The notes: generated by a model from the sequence alone, not told the origin. DNA of 64,000 nucleotides from Chloroflexota bacterium (GCA_016234485.1 JACRBL010000067.1:62001-126000); one strand, 5' to 3'; shown: positions 16,689 through 24,703, counted from the stretch's first letter. Translations and numbers: made by a program.

Positions 16689-17840
16689 TTAATAGATTGG
16701 TAATGACTGATCCACTTCCCTCGCCCAGGCATTGATCCCCCCCTTCAAATTTTTCACCTTCTTAAACCCCGCGCTGACCAGCAACTCCAGCGCGCGAGCG
16801 GAGCGCGTCCCTGCTTTGCAGAAGACGACCATCTCGCGGGCCGAGTCCAACTCCGAAAGGCGCGCCGCCAGTTGACCGAGGGGAATGTTCGTTGCGCCGC
16901 GCAGAGCGGAGATCGCCAGTTCGTGCGGCTCGCGCACATCCAGCAGGAGCAGGCCAGAGGCGGAGGAGACCCGCGCGCGCAGGTCGGAGGCGGAGATGTC
17001 CCAGTCCGCGCCGGCGGAGCCGTCGTCCTCGTGGTCGTGACCGGGAACGCCGCAAAATTCCTCGTAGTCAATCAACTCGGTCACGTCGGCGTTGGGACCG
17101 CAGACGCGGCACTTGGGATTCTTTTTAAGAGTGACAAAATCGAACGACATGTCGAGCGCGTTGTAAAGCAAAAGTTTACCGATGAGTGGACTGCCGATGC
17201 CAAGCAGGAGTTTCAGCGCTTCGCTAGCCTGGACGCTCCCGATGGTGGCAGGGAGGACGCCCAGCACACCGCCCTCCGCGCATGAGGGGACAAGACCGGG
17301 CGGCGGCGGTTCGGGGAAGAGACAGCGGTAGCACGGGCCTTCCTTCGCGAAGAAGACGCTGGCCTGCCCATCGAAACGGTAGATTGAGCCGTAGACGTTT
17401 GGCTTCCCGAGGAAGACACACAGGTCGTTGGTGAGGTAGCGGGTGGGGAAATTATCCGTGCCGTCGATCAGAATGTCATAATCTTTGGCGATGCGGATCG
17501 CGTTTTCAGAGGTGAACGGTTCGTTGAACGCTTCCACTTGAATGAGGGGATTGAGATCGAGAAGCCTTTGCTTCGCGCTTTCCACTTTGAGCTTGCCGAC
17601 CATGCTCGTGCCGTGAATGACCTGTCGTTGCAGGTTGGACGAGTCCACCACGTCATAGTCCACGAGGCCAATGCGACCGACTCCCGCCGCGGCGAGGTAG
17701 AGCGCCACGGGGGAACCGAGTCCGCCCGTGCCGATGACGAGCGCGGAGGAGGCTTTTAGTTTTTGCTGGCCTTCCAGTCCCACTTCGGGGATGAGGAGAT
17801 GGCGGGAGTAGCGGAGGATTTCTTCGTGAGAGAGTTCCAT
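16689..17840 (-). CDS. moeB: MoeB/ThiF-family adenylyltransferase fused to rhodanese
   Basis: The 383-residue protein activates the C-terminal Gly of a sulfur carrier with ATP and then loads sulfur. The E1-like domain (about 1-250) has the GTGGLGSP nucleotide loop, a Zn-binding pair CYRC near 171 and CRVC near 244. The rhodanese domain (about 280-380) carries the active Cys in CKAGTRS. This matches MoeZ-type proteins that serve CysO. It is followed by cysM 30 bases downstream. There is no Shine-Dalgarno sequence; the 86 bases upstream are repeats, so expression may depend on its own hidden signal or on coupling. Confidence 0.93.
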   Translation of the reverse strand: MELSHEEILRYSRHLLIPEVGLEGQQKLKASSALVIGTGGLGSPVALYLAAAGVGRIGLVDYDVVDSSNLQRQVIHGTSMVGKLKVESAKQRLLDLNPLIQVEAFNEPFTSENAIRIAKDYDILIDGTDNFPTRYLTNDLCVFLGKPNVYGSIYRFDGQASVFFAKEGPCYRCLFPEPPPPGLVPSCAEGGVLGVLPATIGSVQASEALKLLLGIGSPLIGKLLLYNALDMSFDFVTLKKNPKCRVCGPNADVTELIDYEEFCGVPGHDHEDDGSAGADWDISASDLRARVSSASGLLLLDVREPHELAISALRGATNIPLGQLAARLSELDSAREMVVFCKAGTRSARALELLVSAGFKKVKNLKGGINAWAREVDQSLPIY

Positions 17841-17842
17841 GT

Positions 17843-17923
17843 GTCAGGTTTCAGGTGTCAGGTTTCAGGTGTCGGAGTCCAAAGTCTCTGACTTTGGATG
17901 CAAAATCGGAGGTTTTGCACTCC
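17843..17923. repeat. CAGGTGTCAGGTTT tandem units plus R4 palindrome, copy 1
   Basis: Tandem TCAGGTGTCAGGTT units occupy 17843-17872. The R4 element (17874-17923) follows: GGAGTCC, a CCAAAGTC/GACTTTGG stem, a GCAAAA/TTTTGC stem, and ACTCC. Related copies lie at 21444-21495 and 57084-57135. Confidence 0.75.
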
Positions 17924-17926
17924 TCT

Positions 17927-18436
17927 TTATTTCAAGAAGCGAAAAGTTTTTTTCTTCGTAGAATAAACCTTTTTTGGAAAAACAAGAAAATACGACGAAG
18001 TGCCGATTTTGCTTTTCTCATCGTTCCCCGCATCCATGCCAAAGAAGCATTCTTTGCGGATCAATTTCCCATTTCTGTTATAGCTCTCAATGACTGTAAT
18101 CCCGCCCAGGTATTTCTCGCTAGACTCTACCACCATATCAACAAGCGACTCATCCGCTTCAGGATTGCTATGACACTCGATCTGCTCTCCTTCTGCAAAA
18201 GCCAATATACAATACTGACTTGAAGCGCTTAAGGATAGGAGAGGAATATTTACATCAGCAGGCACAATCGCCAATCGCAAAACCCAATCACCCCTTTCAT
18301 TGCTTATCTCAACTTCGCTACTGTCATCTAATTTAGCCGCATCCAGTCTTTCAAGAATAGGCTCCAGTTTATTAAGTATGGCTAGAACATACGCCGAAAG
18401 GTTTTGCACATTATTCAAACTAGAAATATTTAGCAT
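17927..18436 (-). CDS. AT-rich hypothetical protein inserted in the cysteine cluster
   Basis: The 169-residue soluble protein has no recognised motif. It starts MLNISSLNNVQNLSAYVLAI and has a Lys-rich end (STKKKTFRFLK). It is clearly richer in A/T and in AAA, ATA and TTT codons than its neighbours, which suggests later acquisition. It starts 18 bases after the cysO-like stop codon with a GGAG site, so it may be co-transcribed with it. The size and amphipathic pattern are compatible with a small immunity-type or regulatory protein, but I cannot support a function. Confidence 0.7.
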   Translation of the reverse strand: MLNISSLNNVQNLSAYVLAILNKLEPILERLDAAKLDDSSEVEISNERGDWVLRLAIVPADVNIPLLSLSASSQYCILAFAEGEQIECHSNPEADESLVDMVVESSEKYLGGITVIESYNRNGKLIRKECFFGMDAGNDEKSKIGTSSYFLVFPKKVYSTKKKTFRFLK

Positions 18437-18454
18437 TTGACGCTCCACAATAAT

Positions 18455-18727
18455 TCACCCGCCCGCGGCAGAAGCGAGGAGGATGAGTTTGTCGTCGGGG
18501 TTGAGTTTTGTGGCGAGGCCGTCCAACTCACGGATGTGGACGCCATTGACGAAGACGTTGAAGTGGCGGCGCAATTTGCCATCCGCATCGAGCAGGTGAA
18601 ACTTCACGCTGGGATAGCGCTCGGCCAGCGCGGCCAGCAGATCGATCACAGAGGAGGCGGGGATGTCCAACTCGCTGTGATTGTCCATGTAATATTTAAG
18701 CGCGGCGGGGATGCGAATGACAGGCAT
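18455..18727 (-). CDS. cysO: CysO-like MoaD/ThiS-family sulfur carrier
   Basis: The 90-residue ubiquitin-fold protein ends in Gly-Gly (LLASAAGG), the site of adenylation and thiocarboxylation. It has the MPVIRIPAALKYY start typical of CysO-like carriers. With the MoeB-rhodanese and CysM genes downstream on the same strand it would donate sulfide for cysteine synthesis. A Mec-type metalloprotease to release cysteine is not in this cluster. The start is fixed by TATAAT ending 6 bases before the ATG; upstream in-frame codons run into a repeat and are rejected. Confidence 0.87.
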   Translation of the reverse strand: MPVIRIPAALKYYMDNHSELDIPASSVIDLLAALAERYPSVKFHLLDADGKLRRHFNVFVNGVHIRELDGLATKLNPDDKLILLASAAGG

Positions 18728-18733
18728 ATCCAA

Positions 18734-18739
18734 ATTATA
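18734..18739 (-). promoter_or_regulatory. -10 box of cysO, predicted leaderless
   Basis: TATAAT on the minus strand ends 6 bases before the ATG at 18727. A TTGGGG at 18757-18762 is 17 bases further upstream and lies in the R5 palindrome. Confidence 0.65.
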
Positions 18740-18740
18740 A

Positions 18741-18799
18741 CCCCCACCCTTGCCTCCCCCAAATCTGAACTTCAATTTGGGGGAGGGTTGGGAGGCGGT
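18741..18799. repeat. R5-type palindrome between divergent genes
   Basis: CCCCCACCCTTGCCTCCCCCAAA faces TTTGGGGGAGGGTTGGGAGG. It separates cysO from the aldo/keto reductase gene and overlaps the -35 region of cysO. Confidence 0.8.
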
Positions 18800-18829
18800 G
18801 GTAAAATCAGCCAGTTTTCGGAGGAACCC

Positions 18830-19762
18830 GTGACCGACCCCATCAGCAACGAAACCCGCTTTTTGCATGCCATCGAAATGGGACTGGGCGCCTGGCAATT
18901 TGGCGACCGCGTCTTTTGGAGTTTTGGACAAACACACAACGAAGCCGACATACAGGCCGCCTTCAACACCAGCCTGGCCGCAGGCATCCGCTTTATTGAC
19001 ACGGCGGAAGTTTATGGCATGGGGCTTTCGGAACGCTTCGTTGGCGAAATGCTCAAGGCCGCGGGCGAGCCTGTGTTAGTGGCGAGTAAATTTTTTCCGT
19101 ACCCGTGGCGCGTGCATCGCTGGTTCATGCGACGCGCGTTGGAAAACAGCCTCGAGCGGCTCGGCCTCGAAAGCGTGGACCTCTACCAGATTCACTGGCC
19201 CACGCCCATCGTCCCGCCCGAAACATTGATGGACTGGATGGCGGAGTTAGTAAAAGAGGGACTCGTCCGCACGGTGGGCGTCTCGAATTTCAATCCCAAC
19301 CAGACCGTGCGCGCCTACACCAGTTTGGCGCGGCGCGGCATTCCGCTGGCGTCGAACCAGGTGGAGTATCACCTGCTCAACCGCGCCGTCGAAAAGAACG
19401 GCCTGCTCGAACGATGCCGCGAACTCGGCATCCGCGTCATCGCCTACTCGCCCATCGCGAAGGGATTTTTGACGGGGAAATATTCCGCCGAGAATCTCCC
19501 GCCTGGGCCGCGCGCCGTCACCGCCGCGGCGACGCTGGAGCGGGCGCGTCCCCTACTCAAAACGATGACCCGCATCGCGCAGGATTGTGGCGGCAAGACC
19601 CTCGCACAAGTGGCGCTAAATTGGTGCATCTGCAAGGGGACGATGCCCATCCCCGGCGCGAAGAACGCCGCACAAGCGCAAGAGAACGCCGGCGCGCTCG
19701 GCTGGCGATTGGCTCCCGAACAGGTGGCCGAGTTGGACAAGGCCAGCGATGAGGCGGTGTAA
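18830..19762 (+). CDS. Aldo/keto reductase
   Basis: The 310-residue NAD(P)H-dependent oxidoreductase forms a TIM barrel. The catalytic tetrad pattern is present: FIDTAEVYG (Asp and Tyr), ASKFFP (Lys) and IHWP (His). GVSNFNPNQ and the C-terminal IPGAKNAAQA nucleotide-binding loop also match the family. The GTG at 18830 is chosen because GGAGG lies 5 bases before it; the open frame further upstream runs through cysO and a repeat and is not part of the gene. The substrate is unknown. Confidence 0.92.
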   Translation: MTDPISNETRFLHAIEMGLGAWQFGDRVFWSFGQTHNEADIQAAFNTSLAAGIRFIDTAEVYGMGLSERFVGEMLKAAGEPVLVASKFFPYPWRVHRWFMRRALENSLERLGLESVDLYQIHWPTPIVPPETLMDWMAELVKEGLVRTVGVSNFNPNQTVRAYTSLARRGIPLASNQVEYHLLNRAVEKNGLLERCRELGIRVIAYSPIAKGFLTGKYSAENLPPGPRAVTAAATLERARPLLKTMTRIAQDCGGKTLAQVALNWCICKGTMPIPGAKNAAQAQENAGALGWRLAPEQVAELDKASDEAV

Positions 19763-19792
19763 TATCTCTCCCACTCACCTCATCCTATCGGT

Positions 19793-20635
19793 ATGAACAC
19801 CCGACCCATCTCCCATTTAATCGAACCACAATACGCGCTCGAAGGCGCGGGCGTTTTACTGCGTCGCTCCATCGCCCCGCTCGCCAGCAACGAATTCGAT
19901 CCCTTTTTGCTCTTCGATCATTTCGCCTTCAACGATCCGCTTGAAGGCCCTATCCGCGGCTTCCCCATGCATCCACACCGCGGCATCGAGACCGTCACCT
20001 ACATGCTCGAAGGCTCGGTGAGTCACCGCGACAGCCTCGGCAACGCGGGCCTCATCAGCGCGGGCGACGTGCAATGGATGACCAGCGGCCGCGGCATCCT
20101 CCACGAAGAGATGCCCCGCCGCAGTGAACAAAGCGGCGTCATCTACGGCTTCCAACTTTGGGTGAACCTGCCCGCCGCCCAAAAGATGGGACAGCCGCGC
20201 TACCAGGAAGTGAACGCTTCGACGATTCCCAGCGTGACGAAAGACGGCGCCACCGTCCGCGTCGTGGCGGGGACGTGGGAGGGGACGCGCGGCCCCGTCA
20301 CCGAAATCTCCGCCTCGCCTCTTTACCTGGACGTGAGGCTGGATCCTGCTTCGAGATTCGTTTGCCCTGTCCCAAGCGGACACACCGCGCTCGCGTATGT
20401 GTTCGAGGGCCGCGGAAAATTTTCCGGCGCCGAAGTAGAATCCGTCCGCATGATCGAGTTCGGCGACGGAGACCAGATCGAGGTCCAGACCGAAGCGGAG
20501 GGCGTGCAGTTCATGCTCATGGCGGGGAAACCGTTCAAAGAGCCGATCGTCCCGTATGGGCCATTCGTCATGAATACGGTTGAGGAAATTCAACAAACAC
20601 TGATAGAATTGCGAAATGGCACGTTCATTAAATAA
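19793..20635 (+). CDS. Pirin-family bicupin protein
   Basis: The 280-residue cytoplasmic protein has both cupin halves of pirins: the N-terminal metal-binding pattern HPHRGIETVTYMLEG near residue 62 with GDVQWMTSGRGILHEE, and a C-terminal cupin with LAYVFEGRGKF. Some pirins are quercetin dioxygenases and others are regulators, so the role is open. It starts 30 bases after the aldo/keto reductase stop, so the two may form a unit. A strong terminator follows. Confidence 0.92.
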   Translation: MNTRPISHLIEPQYALEGAGVLLRRSIAPLASNEFDPFLLFDHFAFNDPLEGPIRGFPMHPHRGIETVTYMLEGSVSHRDSLGNAGLISAGDVQWMTSGRGILHEEMPRRSEQSGVIYGFQLWVNLPAAQKMGQPRYQEVNASTIPSVTKDGATVRVVAGTWEGTRGPVTEISASPLYLDVRLDPASRFVCPVPSGHTALAYVFEGRGKFSGAEVESVRMIEFGDGDQIEVQTEAEGVQFMLMAGKPFKEPIVPYGPFVMNTVEEIQQTLIELRNGTFIK

Positions 20636-20642
20636 CGTAAAG

Positions 20643-20670
20643 ACCAGGCAGTTAGAAACGCCTGGTTTTT
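20643..20670 (+). terminator. Intrinsic terminator of the pirin gene
   Basis: ACCAGGC pairs with GCCTGGT, followed by TTTT. Confidence 0.75.
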
Positions 20671-20699
20671 CATTGATCGGAAAATTTGGAGAGATGCTC

Positions 20700-21440
20700 A
20701 TGCAAACACAGTGGAAAAGATTAACTGGCTGGATCGTGGCCGCCGCGCTTTTTATCGTTTTGGCATATACCCCGCTCTTCGCACCCGACCAGATCATGGA
20801 CGCCTTCGCGCGCGAAGATTCCATTTTTGAAACGCTTTCGCCGCTTTACCTCTTTACGTGTTCGGCGTTGTTCGGCATTGCCTGGTGGCGCGCAAAGACT
20901 CCCGCCGCGCCGCATCGCTTTTATTGGTTCTTTCGCCTGAGCCTGCTTGGATTGGCGGCGGTGTTCTTTGTGGCCGCGGCCGAGGAAGTGAGTTGGGGAC
21001 AGCGCGTCCTCGGCATCGAGACGCCCAACCTGATCAAAGACGTAAACGTGCAGGATGAACTCACGCTACACAACTTGATTCTGTTTCAAGGCGAAGACCC
21101 CATCCTGCCTCTCAACTTTGACCAACTCTCTGCGGGCTTTTCGCTTTTCTTCGGGTTTGTGTTGCCATTCGGAAATTGGTTCCTCAAACGCTTCAAACTT
21201 GGGCTGGATGCGCTCATCCCGATTGTGCCGCTCGCGGTTGGATGGCTGATGCCGTTGAATTACGTTTTGCAAAAATCGTTCATGCACTTGTTCCGAAATT
21301 TCCCGCAGCTATACCTGCATTCCGAAATGCACTTTTCACAACCTATCTACGAGATCCGCGAACACAACTATGCCTTCGCGTTGATGGTGTGTGCGGCCTT
21401 CTATTTCATCTTGAATTTTTCAAAAACACAGAAACAGTGA
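20700..21440 (+). CDS. Conserved multi-pass membrane protein
   Basis: The 246-residue protein is predicted to have about six membrane helices. The most conserved-looking segment is AAEEVSWGQRVLGIETP near residue 95, followed by NVQDELTLHNL; the acidic/Trp pattern could be a catalytic or metal site in the membrane. The family is recognisable as recurrent in environmental bacteria, but I know no function for it. The start at 20700 is favoured over 20694 because GGAG lies 8 bases upstream. Confidence 0.75.
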   Translation: MQTQWKRLTGWIVAAALFIVLAYTPLFAPDQIMDAFAREDSIFETLSPLYLFTCSALFGIAWWRAKTPAAPHRFYWFFRLSLLGLAAVFFVAAAEEVSWGQRVLGIETPNLIKDVNVQDELTLHNLILFQGEDPILPLNFDQLSAGFSLFFGFVLPFGNWFLKRFKLGLDALIPIVPLAVGWLMPLNYVLQKSFMHLFRNFPQLYLHSEMHFSQPIYEIREHNYAFALMVCAAFYFILNFSKTQKQ

Positions 21441-21443
21441 TGC

Positions 21444-21495
21444 GGAGTCGAACGTCTCGGACGTTCGTTCTCCAAAGTCGAAGGCTTTGGAGTCC
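21444..21495. repeat. R4 palindrome, copy 2
   Basis: GGAGTCGAACGTC/GACGTTCG and CCAAAGTCGAAGGCTTTGG stems are bounded by GGAGTC and GGAGTCC. Confidence 0.75.
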
Positions 21496-21534
21496 ATCAT
21501 CGCCCCATCTGTGGCTAAAAAAGGACTCAATGCA

Positions 21535-21999
21535 ATGACGCAAATCATCTACGGAGAGCGGCTGGGGCGCGAAGGAAAAATTCGGCTGGGATGTTCGGCG
21601 GCCATCTTCAACGATGAGGGGAAAGTCCTGCTCACGCGTCGCCAGGATAACGGACAGTGGTGCATGCCCAGCGGCGGGATGGAAGCGGGCGAATCGGTGG
21701 AGGAGGCCATCCTACGCGAGGTATTCGAGGAGACAGGACTTCACGTCCGCTTGACGCGATTGGTGGGCGTGTACAGCGATCCAAATCAACTCGTGGTCTA
21801 TCAAGATGGCAACAAGGCGCAAATCGTGGCGCTCCACTTTCAGGCGGAGACCATCGGCGGGACGCTTGGCCTGAGCGACGAGACCAGCGGCTTTGGCTAT
21901 TTTTCATTGGAAGAAATGGGGGGAATGGAAATGCTCGGCAATCATAAGAGGAGGATTGAGGAGACGGTGGCGGGGAAGGCGGAGGCGGTTTTTCGTTGA
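21535..21999 (+). CDS. NUDIX hydrolase
   Basis: The 154-residue protein has a complete Nudix box starting GGMEAGESVEEA at about residue 45 and ending REVFEETGL, which fits Gx5Ex7REUxEExGU. It would hydrolyse a nucleoside diphosphate linked to another moiety, with Mg2+. No accessory domain indicates the substrate. The start is taken at MTQIIYG; the upstream in-frame codons lie in the R4 repeat. Confidence 0.93.
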   Translation: MTQIIYGERLGREGKIRLGCSAAIFNDEGKVLLTRRQDNGQWCMPSGGMEAGESVEEAILREVFEETGLHVRLTRLVGVYSDPNQLVVYQDGNKAQIVALHFQAETIGGTLGLSDETSGFGYFSLEEMGGMEMLGNHKRRIEETVAGKAEAVFR

Positions 22000-22038
22000 G
22001 GCAATCCTGAAGGGATAAAGTGATTCTCCAATCCATGT

Positions 22039-22056
22039 CACCCCTTCGGGGTTTTT
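22039..22056 (+). terminator. Short TTCG-loop terminator after the NUDIX gene
   Basis: ACCCC-TTCG-GGGTTTTT. A sister palindrome, ATCCCTTCGGGAT, lies at 22087-22101 inside the end of the convergent hydrolase gene. Confidence 0.6.
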
Positions 22057-22081
22057 GATCGTCCTTTCATAAACTCTATAA

Positions 22082-22870
22082 TCATCCCATCCCTTCGGGA
22101 TTACTGGACGACAAAACTAAAAATTGTATTATTGCCTCCCCCACTTCGCGTGGACTGGTTTGCGGCGCGGCGTGCGTGACGGGAATGATCAGATCGCGCG
22201 CGGAGGGATGGCGCGGGGTGGCGGTGATTAAGTCTCGCGAGCCCCAGATAAAAAGCGCGGGGATGTGATCGGGGATGACGATCGGGCGCGCGCCAAAATC
22301 GGGGAGGGAGCGCAGGGTGGCTTTGAGAACGTCCACGGGCTGGGATGAGATTTCGCGGAACCAGGCGGGGACGCGCGGGTCGCGTTGCATGTTGAAACCG
22401 AGCAGTTGAATGAGGAAGCGAAGTCTCCAACCTGAGAGAACCCAATTCCCCAGCGCAGGAAAGTGAGCATCTACCAAGCCGGCTACGCGCAGGCCGTTCG
22501 CCTTCGCTGAGGCTGTCTGGGCGGAACAAAGGAAGATGGCGCGGGAGACTCTTTGCGCGTGGGAGTGGAGGTAGGCCTCCGCGACGCGCGTTCCTGAGGA
22601 GTAGGAGAGAATATCCCAGCGCGGGAGGGCGAGATGCGCTCGAAGGGCCTCCAACGCGTCTACGGCCGCGGGCAGATAAAGGCTTGCACTGAGCGAAGTC
22701 GAAGTGTCCGGAGGAAGCGGGGAGAGTCCAATGCCGGGGAGTTCGACTGTCACCAACGTGAAATGGTCGCGCAGGAGGGGGGTCAGATTTGTCCAGATGT
22801 TGAATGAGATTCCAAACCCGTGGAGGAGGAGAAGTGGCGGGCCGTCGCCATCTATGCGATAGTTGAGCAT
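22082..22870 (-). CDS. Alpha/beta hydrolase
   Basis: The 262-residue protein has the HGFGISFNIW oxyanion loop near residue 18 and a nucleophile elbow SYSSGTRVA near 92, with Ser in place of the first Gly of GxSxG. A terminal IPVTHAAPQ supplies the likely His, and FIWGSRDLIT an Asp. Two parts come from repeats: bases 22683-22708 match a common dispersed element and are read as DTSTSLSASL, and the last residues NPEGMG come from an ATCCCTTCGGGAT palindrome. In-frame codons upstream of 22870 are non-coding. The substrate is unknown. Confidence 0.85.
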   Translation of the reverse strand: MLNYRIDGDGPPLLLLHGFGISFNIWTNLTPLLRDHFTLVTVELPGIGLSPLPPDTSTSLSASLYLPAAVDALEALRAHLALPRWDILSYSSGTRVAEAYLHSHAQRVSRAIFLCSAQTASAKANGLRVAGLVDAHFPALGNWVLSGWRLRFLIQLLGFNMQRDPRVPAWFREISSQPVDVLKATLRSLPDFGARPIVIPDHIPALFIWGSRDLITATPRHPSARDLIIPVTHAAPQTSPREVGEAIIQFLVLSSSNPEGMG

Positions 22871-22999
22871 CGGCGGAATTATACCCGTCGCGCGAATGCG
22901 TCGCACCTGCCAGCGAGGAAAACCGCGTCGGGTGAGGTGCGACGCATCCACAACCAAAGCGCGGGGTTTTGATTGAAAATCAACTTTATCGGAGGAACG

Positions 23000-23560
23000 A
23001 TGCTTCAAACTATTTCGGGCAAGTTTCAGGCGTGGACGAAAGGCTGGCTGGTTCTTGTTTTGCTGGCGCTGGATATGTTCTTTATGACGATCGTGATGCC
23101 GTTGACGGGCGCGCTGATGAAGAGCGGGACGGGGCTGGAGAAACCGCTGGATTTGATGTTCCTGGCGACGCCCGACAAGATGTTTGCGATGATCGAAATT
23201 TATGGCGAGTATGGCCGTCCGTTTTATCGCACGGTGGAATTGACAGTGGATATTATTTACCCGATCATTTACCTGCTGGCGTTCGGGTTGACGATCTCGT
23301 GGCTTTTTCAGCGCGGCTTCGCGCGCGATAGCAAAATGCAAATGCTGAATACGATGCCCGTCGGGATGTGGCTTTTTGACCTGTTGGAAAATCTCGGCAT
23401 CGTGACGATGCTGACGATGTGGCCGAGTCAACCTGTGGTTGTGGCGTGGCTGACGATGGTCTTCACGGCGGTGAAGTGGATGTTCGCGGGCGGGAGTATG
23501 TTGTTGATGGTGGTGGGGTTGACGATGGCGGCGAGGAATGGGTTTAGGAGGAGAGAGTAG
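23000..23560 (+). CDS. Four-helix membrane protein of unknown function
   Basis: The 186-residue protein has hydrophobic segments at about 14-34, 85-105, 120-145 and 155-178. Between helices 1 and 2 is a soluble loop with SGTGLEKPLDLMFLATPDKMF. Met is unusually common. No family is assigned. The ATG at 23000 follows GGAGG by 4 bases, which rules out a start 27 bases upstream. It is divergent from the alpha/beta hydrolase. Confidence 0.78.
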   Translation: MLQTISGKFQAWTKGWLVLVLLALDMFFMTIVMPLTGALMKSGTGLEKPLDLMFLATPDKMFAMIEIYGEYGRPFYRTVELTVDIIYPIIYLLAFGLTISWLFQRGFARDSKMQMLNTMPVGMWLFDLLENLGIVTMLTMWPSQPVVVAWLTMVFTAVKWMFAGGSMLLMVVGLTMAARNGFRRRE

Positions 23561-23597
23561 AGAACGGTAATTGGTAATTGGAGATTGGTGTATGACG

Positions 23598-23635
23598 AAA
23601 AAGAGTCGGCTCGGATTTGAGACGGCTCTTTTTTT
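23598..23635. terminator. Bidirectional terminator between convergent genes
   Basis: AAAAAGAGTCG pairs with GACGGCTCTTTTT, with A- and T-runs on both sides. It serves the membrane protein gene on the plus strand and the HTH operon on the minus strand. Confidence 0.8.
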
Positions 23636-23647
23636 ATTTTCCATTTT

Positions 23648-23974
23648 TCACTCAGGCAATTCATCCAGGGCCAGTTTCATGGATTGACGATACGCCTGGA
23701 AGGCTTTGCGTCCTTTGGCGGTCAGGCGTAACATCGTCTGCGGACGCCTGCCCTTATAGCCTTTTTCCACTTTGACGTAGCCGCCTTCTTCGAGTTTGGT
23801 CACGTGCGCCGAGAGGTTGCCCCAGGTGAAGCCCGTCTGTTGCGAGAGGAAGACGAAGTCGGCGCTATCCAGCACGTAGAGCAGGGCGACGATCTGCAAG
23901 CGGGCTGGCTCATGGATGAGGCGGTCAATGTCGGCGAGCGCGGCCAGGCTATCGGACATTTCAGGTGTGGTCAT
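23648..23974 (-). CDS. Winged-helix transcriptional regulator (HTH_34-like)
   Basis: The 108-residue protein is a compact winged helix of the MarR/PadR-like HTH_34 type: LIHEPARLQIVALLYVL, then FLSQQTGFTWGNLSAHVTKLEEGGYV as the HTH, and a basic wing KGYKGRRPQTM. It is the second gene of an operon with the membrane protein at 23977-24612, starting just after that gene's stop, with GAGGTG overlapping the junction. It probably represses its own operon through the palindrome at 24642-24658. Confidence 0.88.
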   Translation of the reverse strand: MTTPEMSDSLAALADIDRLIHEPARLQIVALLYVLDSADFVFLSQQTGFTWGNLSAHVTKLEEGGYVKVEKGYKGRRPQTMLRLTAKGRKAFQAYRQSMKLALDELPE

Positions 23975-23976
23975 GG

Positions 23977-24612
23977 CTACACCTCCCGCGGTGGAAGGGG
24001 ATGCTGGCGCAGGAAGTTGACGAAGATGACCAGTCCAGGCAGAAGGATGAGCGCGCCCGCCGCGATCATCGGGACGGTTGTGTCCAACCAGATGGTGAAG
24101 AAGAAGCCGAGCGCCATCAACAGTCCGATGTAATAGCCGCGTGTGAACTCTTTGAAATAGGAAATCACGATGGTGGAGAGTCCCGCGATCAAAGCCGAGA
24201 TGGTGGAGACAAGGACGCGTCCCTGCGAGGGGGCAAGACTCAAGTCAATATGCGCGTCTGCGTTCCAAACATACAGGCTAAAGAGCAACACCGCAAGCGT
24301 GACCAGCACGAAGCCTCCCATGATCCACGCCAGCGTGATCTTGCGCTTCTGACGTTCGGCGCCGAAATTCACCTGTCCCATGCGCGGCACGGTGATGTAT
24401 TTCTTGCTCAACTGAAAGAAGGCGAACACAATCGTCACGCCCAGCAAGGCCAGCGCCATGAAGGTCGGTTCCCCCTCCCCGCTTTCGGGGATGGCGAAAA
24501 ACAGGGAGAGAACCAGCAACAAGCCGCCGAGGTAGATGTCCCATAACCCATCCTGGTGGACAGAGCGAAAGGCCTTGCGTTCCAGGGCTTTGAGGTCGAG
24601 ATTCTGAGACAT
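23977..24612 (-). CDS. Membrane protein co-transcribed with HTH_34-like regulator
   Basis: The 211-residue protein has a cytoplasmic N-terminus (SQNLDLKALERKAFRSVHQDGLWD) and about six membrane helices in three pairs, with basic loops (KKYITVPRMGQVNFGAERQKRK). The pairing of such a membrane protein with a small HTH regulator recurs in bacteria, but I know no biochemical role. AAAGGAAA precedes the ATG. The transcript start is predicted at the TATAAT promoter just upstream. Confidence 0.8.
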   Translation of the reverse strand: MSQNLDLKALERKAFRSVHQDGLWDIYLGGLLLVLSLFFAIPESGEGEPTFMALALLGVTIVFAFFQLSKKYITVPRMGQVNFGAERQKRKITLAWIMGGFVLVTLAVLLFSLYVWNADAHIDLSLAPSQGRVLVSTISALIAGLSTIVISYFKEFTRGYYIGLLMALGFFFTIWLDTTVPMIAAGALILLPGLVIFVNFLRQHPLPPREV

Positions 24613-24641
24613 GGGATTTTCCTTTCTTTATTTTGCAATTT

Positions 24642-24658
24642 ACTTTGTATTGCAAAGT
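24642..24658. promoter_or_regulatory. Probable operator, ACTTTG-N5-CAAAGT palindrome
   Basis: This perfect 6+6 inverted repeat with a 5-base spacer lies just downstream of the minus-strand -10 box, where a bound repressor would block initiation. TTGCAA and TTTGCA half-sites flank it. Confidence 0.6.
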
Positions 24659-24665
24659 TATTTGC

Positions 24666-24693
24666 ATTATATTCTCTTCCCGCCAATTGTCAA
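24666..24693 (-). promoter_or_regulatory. Consensus promoter of the membrane protein/HTH operon
   Basis: On the minus strand a perfect TTGACA (24688-24693) and a perfect TATAAT (24666-24671) are 16 bases apart, upstream of the ATG at 24612. Confidence 0.8.
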
Positions 24694-24703
24694 GAGGCGA
24701 ATC

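Noticed and set aside
18437-18829. N-terminal extension of the aldo/keto reductase frame
   Set aside because: It runs antisense through cysO and an R5 palindrome. The GTG at 18830 with GGAGG is the real start.
22871-23644. N-terminal extension of the alpha/beta hydrolase frame
   Set aside because: It is the reverse of the plus-strand membrane protein gene and its terminator, and is low in complexity (His/Arg/Gln-rich).
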